A DNA stretch of 9,500 bases, taken from assembly GCA_964531295.1 (NCBI GenBank), contig CAZHHJ010000092.1:1-9500 (forward strand). The letters run 5' to 3'. This document shows positions 5,770-9,500 of the stretch, one piece after another. The notes under the pieces were generated by a model, which made no database searches, was not told where the DNA came from, and worked only from the letters and a program-made list of their open reading frames with translations. Position 1 is the first letter of the stretch. Each line of letters starts with the position of its first letter. The position numbers were made by a program, and so were the translations under genes. Source of the DNA: JAAYJK01 sp964531295 (lineage in GTDB: Bacteria; Bacillota; Syntrophomonadia; Syntrophomonadales; Syntrophomonadaceae).

Positions 5770-6375
5770 TTACGAGTGCAGATATTCTTGGAGAAGAGGA
5801 AGACACTTTTTCAGTGCTCTGCCCCGGTGACTGATAGAATTCTTAATTTGGGGAGACAATTCTCCAAAACTCTCTTCATAACCCTGAGGAATAAACAGCG
5901 AATCATATCCGAAACCGCCTGTGCCGCTTGGTTTTTTAGCGATCCTGCCCTCACATACCCCGCTTACCGTCTGTATATCATCTCCAGCAGGACTGCTGAG
6001 TGCTATAACACATATAAACCGCGCGGTCCTCCGACCTTCTTCAATATTTCGCATCATATCCAGTAATTTTTCATTGTTTTTCTGATCGTCAGCATCTTCC
6101 CCGGCAAAACGGGCGGAAAACACTCCTGGTTTACCTTCCAGAGCATCAACTGCCAGGCCAGAATCATCTGCCAGACAGGTGTATCCGCTTAAGGCCGCTG
6201 TCTCCCTGGCTTTCTTTATAGCATTTTCTGCAAAACTAAGCCCGTCTTCAACTATATCTCCTATACCCTCCATGTCATCCAGTGTTAATATTTTTATTTT
6301 TTGATCGTGCAGCAACTGCTGCAGTTCCCATTTTTTTTTGGGGTTGTGCGTGGCTAAGAGTAATTTTGGATTCAT
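5770..6375 (-). CDS. rdgB: RdgB/HAM1-family non-canonical purine NTP pyrophosphatase
   Basis: This 201-residue cytoplasmic enzyme hydrolyses dITP, ITP and XTP to the monophosphate and pyrophosphate, keeping deaminated purines out of DNA and RNA. Its motifs are complete: LATHNPKKKWEL (7-18, substrate-binding Asn11), ADDSGLAVDALEGKPGVFSA (69-88, catalytic Asp pair), GGFGYDSLFIP (153-163) and NSISHRGRAL (179-188). The length is standard. The ATG at 6375 lies 2 bases after the rph stop, and its AGGAGAA site sits inside the last codons of rph, so the two are almost certainly translationally coupled. A separate phosphodiesterase gene follows directly. Confidence 0.95.
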   Translation of the reverse strand: MNPKLLLATHNPKKKWELQQLLHDQKIKILTLDDMEGIGDIVEDGLSFAENAIKKARETAALSGYTCLADDSGLAVDALEGKPGVFSARFAGEDADDQKNNEKLLDMMRNIEEGRRTARFICVIALSSPAGDDIQTVSGVCEGRIAKKPSGTGGFGYDSLFIPQGYEESFGELSPQIKNSISHRGRALKKCLPLLQEYLHS

Positions 6376-6377
6376 TG

Positions 6378-7097
6378 CTATTCTCCTATTATTGTTTTCT
6401 GCCCCACAATAAGTTCATCAATGCCTTTTTGGGCCAGAGCCAGAAGTTCATCTAAATCCTGCCGGCTGAAGGCCTTGCCTTCAGCCGTTCCCTGTATTTC
6501 GACAAAGTCTCCGCTGCCTGTCATTACTACATTCATGTCAACTTCAGCAGCCGAATCTTCAATATACTCCAAATCAAGCAATTTCTCTCCATCAACTATT
6601 CCAACACTAATAGCAGCTAGATAGTCATTAAGCGGTATTTCATCAATAATACCTGCTTGCTGATATTTTTTCAACGCCAGAGCCAGTGCGATAAAACTTC
6701 CGGTGATAGATGCGGTCCTGGTTCCCCCATCAGCCTGTATAACATCGCAATCAATCCAGATGGTTCTCTCCCCCAGCTTTTCCAGGTCAACAACTGATCT
6801 TATGGATCTGCCAATCAATCTCTGTATCTCAGATGTTCTGCCGCTGATTTTGCCCCGGCTGGCCTCCCGGGAAGTACGAGTGCTGGTTGAGGATGGTAAT
6901 AGCGAATATTCAGCAGTTATCCATCCGCTTCCAGTGCCTCGCAGGAAGGGCGGAACTTTTTCTTCCAGCATGGCAGAACATAAAACTCTGGTCTCCCCCA
7001 TTTCCATTAAAACGGATCCATCCGGGTTGCTAATAAAACCCGGACTTATTCGGATTGGTCTCATTTGATCCTTTAAACGATTATTTGTTCTGATCAT
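6378..7097 (-). CDS. rph: Ribonuclease PH
   Basis: RNase PH is a phosphate-dependent 3'-to-5' exoribonuclease that trims tRNA 3' ends and forms a hexameric ring. The 239-residue protein carries the family core: GETRVLCSAMLEEKVPPFLR (34-53), GWITAEYSLLPSST (58-71), the Arg-rich SREASRGKISGRTSEIQRL (76-94), DCDVIQADGGTRTASITG (116-133), and the acidic metal-binding DLEYIEDSAAEVDMNVVMTG (175-194, with Asp181 and Asp187). AGGAG lies 7 bases before the ATG at 7097. A TATAAT on the minus strand (7120-7115) could be a -10 box, but no good -35 accompanies it. It heads the tight rph-rdgB-phosphodiesterase-folD block; the REP-like hairpin lies 45 bases upstream. Confidence 0.96.
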   Translation of the reverse strand: MIRTNNRLKDQMRPIRISPGFISNPDGSVLMEMGETRVLCSAMLEEKVPPFLRGTGSGWITAEYSLLPSSTSTRTSREASRGKISGRTSEIQRLIGRSIRSVVDLEKLGERTIWIDCDVIQADGGTRTASITGSFIALALALKKYQQAGIIDEIPLNDYLAAISVGIVDGEKLLDLEYIEDSAAEVDMNVVMTGSGDFVEIQGTAEGKAFSRQDLDELLALAQKGIDELIVGQKTIIGE

Positions 7098-7142
7098 ATT
7101 ACACTCCTATCTGTATTATATCTAAGCTTATCGTCCCCAGGA

Positions 7143-7199
7143 TGGACAAGAGAACCTTCCCCCTGTCCACTATGGACAGGGGGAAGGTTCTCTTGTCCA
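7143..7199. repeat. 27-bp perfect inverted repeat with 3-base loop; REP/BIME-like palindromic element
   Basis: Bases 7143-7169 are the exact reverse complement of 7173-7199, separated only by CTA. Each arm starts TGGACA and ends TGTCCA, so each can also fold alone into a small 6-bp hairpin: one long palindrome built of two nested ones. The polypurine/polypyrimidine core (AAGAGAACCTTCCCCC) differs in base use from both neighbours. No T tract follows on either strand, so this is not a standard terminator. The design resembles paired REP elements (BIMEs) mobilised by RAYT-type transposases. It lies between the fumarase beta stop and rph. Confidence 0.75.
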
Positions 7200-7247
7200 C
7201 AAAAAATCAGCAGGGCATCAGCAACACATTATTTACAGCGATATTCA

Positions 7248-7775
7248 TTAATTCAAATCATATATATTTTTTCCTCGACAGTCTATGGCGACAATACAGG
7301 GGAAATTGCGAACCGTCATTTTAAATACTGCTTCCGGCCCTAGCTCGGGATAGGCAATAGTATCCACTCTTTCTATCTTCCCTGCTAAATAGGCTCCTGC
7401 ACCTCCAACCGCGGCCAGATAAACAGCGCCATGTTTTTTCATGGCGGATATCACCTCCGGGCTACGGTCCCCTTTACCAATCATGGCTTTTAACCCCTGT
7501 TCAATTAATATAGGCGCATAGGCATCCATTCTGCCGCTGGTAGTAGGACCAGCGGCTCCTATTGCCTTCCCTGGAGGCGCGGGACATGGCCCCACATAGT
7601 ATATCATCTGTCCCTCCAGATCAAATGGCAGTACCCCGCCTTTATGTATGGTATCGACTATATTTTTATGCGCCGCATCCCGGGCAGCATATATGGTACC
7701 TTCCAACCATACTTCATCACCAGTCTGCAAACCTTTTATATCTCCTTCATTCAGAGGAGCTCTTAAAACTATCAT
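7248..7775 (-). CDS. Class I fumarate hydratase, beta subunit (C-terminal domain type)
   Basis: This is the 175-residue partner of the alpha subunit encoded just upstream. Together they make an oxygen-sensitive [4Fe-4S] fumarase that hydrates fumarate to malate. L-tartrate dehydratase TtdB has the same fold, so substrate is assigned by likelihood. Family features are MIVLRAPLNEGDIKGLQTGD at the start, GTIYAARDAAHK (26-37), VGPCPAPPG (61-69), GAAGPTTSGRMDAY (73-86) and KKHGAVYLAAVGGAGAYLA (113-131). The start is ATG 7775, preceded by GAGGAGGT. An open frame extends upstream to 8102, but there it is only the out-of-frame shadow of the alpha gene. It lies 29 bases after the alpha stop, so the two are co-transcribed. 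The next gene downstream is rph, beyond the hairpin at 7143-7199. Confidence 0.93.
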   Translation of the reverse strand: MIVLRAPLNEGDIKGLQTGDEVWLEGTIYAARDAAHKNIVDTIHKGGVLPFDLEGQMIYYVGPCPAPPGKAIGAAGPTTSGRMDAYAPILIEQGLKAMIGKGDRSPEVISAMKKHGAVYLAAVGGAGAYLAGKIERVDTIAYPELGPEAVFKMTVRNFPCIVAIDCRGKNIYDLN

Positions 7776-7779
7776 GGTT

Positions 7780-7787
7780 ACCTCCTC
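7780..7787 (-). promoter_or_regulatory. Shine-Dalgarno deciding the fumarase beta start
   Basis: GAGGAGGT on the minus strand lies 4 bases before the ATG at 7775, in the 29-base gap after the alpha subunit stop. It fixes the beta start and rules out the longer overlapping frame. Confidence 0.75.
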
Positions 7788-7804
7788 ACCTGCATACTGG
7801 ATAC

Positions 7805-8647
7805 CTATAGTTCTACAGTAACTCTGCGGGTAGAATGACACCCCAGACTGACCGCAACCGGCAGACATGCAATATGGGTAGGAAAGGTGATAATATTTAC
7901 CCCCAGGGCGGTAGTGTCTCCTCCCATACCCTGCGGCCCTATCCCCAGGGCATTGACGAGAGCAAGCATTTCCTCTTCTAATGCTGCTATCTCTGGACTG
8001 GGATTTCGCACGTTTATAGGCCGCAAAAGTGCTTTCTTGGCCAGATAAGCAGCCTGTTCCATATTTCCACCAACCCCTACCCCTATGATCAACGGAGGGC
8101 ATGCATTGGCACCAGCTCCCCTGACTACCTTAAGAATAAAATCTTTAACTCCTGCCCGGCCCTGGGATGGCTTTAGCATGGCCAACTGACCCATGTTTTC
8201 ACTGCCGGCACCTTTGGGAAATATGGTCAGCCTCAGTTGATCACCCATTAACAGGTGGGTGTGGATAATCGCTGGAGTATTGTCTCCAGTATTAGTTCTT
8301 ATAAAAGGGTCCATTACTATGGATTTTCGGAAAAAGCTTTCTTGATACCCCTCTTTGACTCCCTCATTAACAGCTTCTTCCAGGCTGCCTCCGCTTATAA
8401 TGACTTCCTGACCCAGTTCAATATCTGCTGAAACCATACCGGTATCCTGGCACAAAGCCATTTTTTCATCCTCAGCAATAAACGCATTTTCCAGTACGAT
8501 CTTCAAAAATTTTTTCCCCCGGCTGCTGCTTTCCTTTTCCAGGGCCACCTGCAATGCTTCCAGAACATCATCCGGCAGAATAGTATTAGCTTCTATTATC
8601 GCTGACTTTACCGCTTGTCTTATCGCCTCGCATTGTATGTAGCGCAC
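7805..8647 (-). CDS. Class I fumarate hydratase, alpha subunit (N-terminal domain type)
   Basis: This 280-residue cytoplasmic protein binds the [4Fe-4S] cluster of a two-subunit class I hydro-lyase. The three cluster cysteines are in place: Cys66 in ALCQDTG, Cys183 in GANACPP and Cys270 in LGCHSTRR. GPQGMGGDTTALGVNI (238-252) and FPTHIACLPVAV (255-266) are also family hallmarks. A CAC read on the minus strand gives a GTG start at 8647, preceded by AAGGTGAG; there is no better ATG nearby. Fumarase could belong to the TCA-type or succinate-linked branch that a fatty-acid oxidiser uses for biosynthesis; TtdA-type tartrate dehydratase is the alternative. It lies 85 bases downstream of murI; a perfect TTGACA in that gap (8697-8692) has no good -10 partner. 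Confidence 0.94.
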   Translation of the reverse strand: MRYIQCEAIRQAVKSAIIEANTILPDDVLEALQVALEKESSSRGKKFLKIVLENAFIAEDEKMALCQDTGMVSADIELGQEVIISGGSLEEAVNEGVKEGYQESFFRKSIVMDPFIRTNTGDNTPAIIHTHLLMGDQLRLTIFPKGAGSENMGQLAMLKPSQGRAGVKDFILKVVRGAGANACPPLIIGVGVGGNMEQAAYLAKKALLRPINVRNPSPEIAALEEEMLALVNALGIGPQGMGGDTTALGVNIITFPTHIACLPVAVSLGCHSTRRVTVEL

Positions 8648-8732
8648 TGTCTCACCTTCTTCAAAGCAGTCATTTTTAATTCATTTTTATATGTCAACAT
8701 ATTGCTCTAATAAATCAATCATAAACAGGCCT

Positions 8733-9500
8733 CTAGTCTAATGGTTCCCGTTTAACACTTATAATCATATCTCCTAGCAACAATCGGCCCACCTTATAAA
8801 ACGATTCATCATGGCCGCTCACATAAAACTGTCTCAATGGCCTAGCATCGCTGTCATTGAGCAGATTATTCCGCAGCAGAATTCCTCCGAGTTCTTCTAT
8901 AGTCTCCAATGAAGGATCAACCAGTTCTATATTGCAGCCCGCAAATTCCTTAATCGGCGAGGATAAAAAAGGATAATGAGTACAGCCCAAAACCACACTA
9001 TCCACTCCATTTTCCAGTAGCGGAGCAATATACTCCCTGATCGCACTCCGAATCTCATCTCCATCCAGTATACCGCTTTCTATGAGAGGCACAAATCTAT
9101 GGCAGGCCACTTCGAAAACCTGGCAGGCAGGATCAAGGCTCTGTATCTCCCTGGTATAGGCCTGGCTATTGACCGTAGCCTGTGTTGCTATGACACCTAT
9201 TCTTGAATTTCTGCTCAGGCGTTTGGCAGAGCGTGCAGCTGCCTTTACCACCCCCAGCATGGGAAAAGCATATTGCCCTTCCAGCCTGGGGAGAGTTATG
9301 GAAGAATGAGTTCCACAGGCCACCACAACTGCTTTTACTCCTTTATTTATAAAAAATTCCAGAATGCTTCGGGCATAAGACATAAGCTGCTCCTCGGTCT
9401 TACTGCCATAGGGCACATGAGCAGTGTCTCCAAAATATATAAAACTTTCCCCTGGTAAGCGTTCCAGCAAAGACTTTACTACGGTAAGTCCTCCCACCCC
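8733..9500 (-). CDS. murI: Glutamate racemase, N-terminus beyond the window edge
   Basis: MurI makes D-glutamate for peptidoglycan. The frame enters at 9500 with GVGGLTVVKSL, the middle of the universal DSGxGGLTV motif, so only roughly the first dozen residues are missing; the GTG at 9497 is an internal valine, not a start. FGDTAHVPYG follows. The first catalytic cysteine is in VVACGTHSS (visible residue 61) and the second, with its partner His, in LGCTHYPF (Cys172, His174). VDPSLETIEEL is the typical late motif. The first active-site loop reads CGTHS where most MurI have CNTAS or CNTAT, so the usual Asn is Gly. The stop TAG is at 8735-8733. The downstream order murI, (fumarase), rph, rdgB, phosphoesterase recalls the Bacillus racE...rph-ysnA-ysnB cluster. 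Confidence 0.93.
   Translation of the reverse strand, partial: GVGGLTVVKSLLERLPGESFIYFGDTAHVPYGSKTEEQLMSYARSILEFFINKGVKAVVVACGTHSSITLPRLEGQYAFPMLGVVKAAARSAKRLSRNSRIGVIATQATVNSQAYTREIQSLDPACQVFEVACHRFVPLIESGILDGDEIRSAIREYIAPLLENGVDSVVLGCTHYPFLSSPIKEFAGCNIELVDPSLETIEELGGILLRNNLLNDSDARPLRQFYVSGHDESFYKVGRLLLGDMIISVKREPLD

Noticed and set aside
7776..8102. N-terminal extension of the fumarase beta frame (109 extra residues)
   Set aside because: It lies antisense-free but out of frame over the alpha subunit gene, is Arg/Cys/Tyr-rich without family similarity, and the true ATG at 7775 has a perfect GAGGAGGT site.
8669..8697. Promoter in the murI-fumarase gap
   Set aside because: A perfect TTGACA (minus, 8697-8692) exists, but the best hexamer at 17 bases is AATGAC; not enough to call.
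1..9500. CRISPR array, tRNA, rRNA, riboswitch, phage or defence system
   Set aside because: No spaced direct repeats, cloverleaf-like segments, conserved riboswitch cores or characteristic proteins were seen on either strand.

Overview
The window looks like chromosome from an anaerobic, low-to-mid-GC Clostridia-type Firmicute. A syntrophic fatty-acid oxidiser of the Syntrophomonas kind is my best guess. The reasons are the strong GGAGG-type ribosome binding sites, the oxygen-sensitive two-subunit class I fumarase, a stand-alone beta-oxidation thiolase, a NifX/NifB-like cofactor protein, and a murI / rph-rdgB-phosphoesterase order that resembles the Bacillus racE...rph-ysnA-ysnB cluster. The assignment is inference; no 16S or other marker is present.

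Left part (1-3334), mostly plus strand. A consensus-like promoter precedes a small FeMo-cofactor-type protein with a His/Cys-rich tail (165-536). Next come about 780 bases without a large gene. They hold a perfect 26-base palindrome, an apparently unlisted 34-codon membrane peptide gene on the minus strand (652-756), and a decayed IS256-family transposase fragment (about 949-1094, minus). A full-length thiolase (1313-2539) follows, with a good terminator. A ParA/MinD-like ATPase gene (2672-3211) is cut by an in-frame TGA. The same frame continues as ParA-like sequence for 40 more codons (to 3334), so this is either a nonsense-mutated gene or, much less likely, a recoded one.

Right part (3404-9500), all minus strand. 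Read in transcription order it contains murI (cut by the window edge), fumarase alpha, fumarase beta, a 27-bp perfect inverted repeat that looks like a REP-type element, rph, rdgB, a YfcE/MJ0936-type phosphodiesterase, folD, a terminator, a TTG-initiated metallo-beta-lactamase-fold hydrolase, and a second terminator-like hairpin. rph, rdgB, the phosphodiesterase and folD are packed tightly and read as one operon covering RNA 3'-end maturation, nucleotide-pool cleaning and one-carbon metabolism. The fumarase pair sits between murI and rph.

The most interesting points are: (1) a FolD in which three of the four classical active-site residues are replaced (Lys to Gln, Gln to Asn, Asp to Glu); (2) the interrupted ParA-like gene, with a hairpin 14 nt after its TGA; (3) the nested REP-like palindrome; (4) the 34-aa membrane peptide gene; and (5) the IS256 remnant upstream of the thiolase. 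I see no CRISPR array, tRNA or rRNA, phage gene or defence system.
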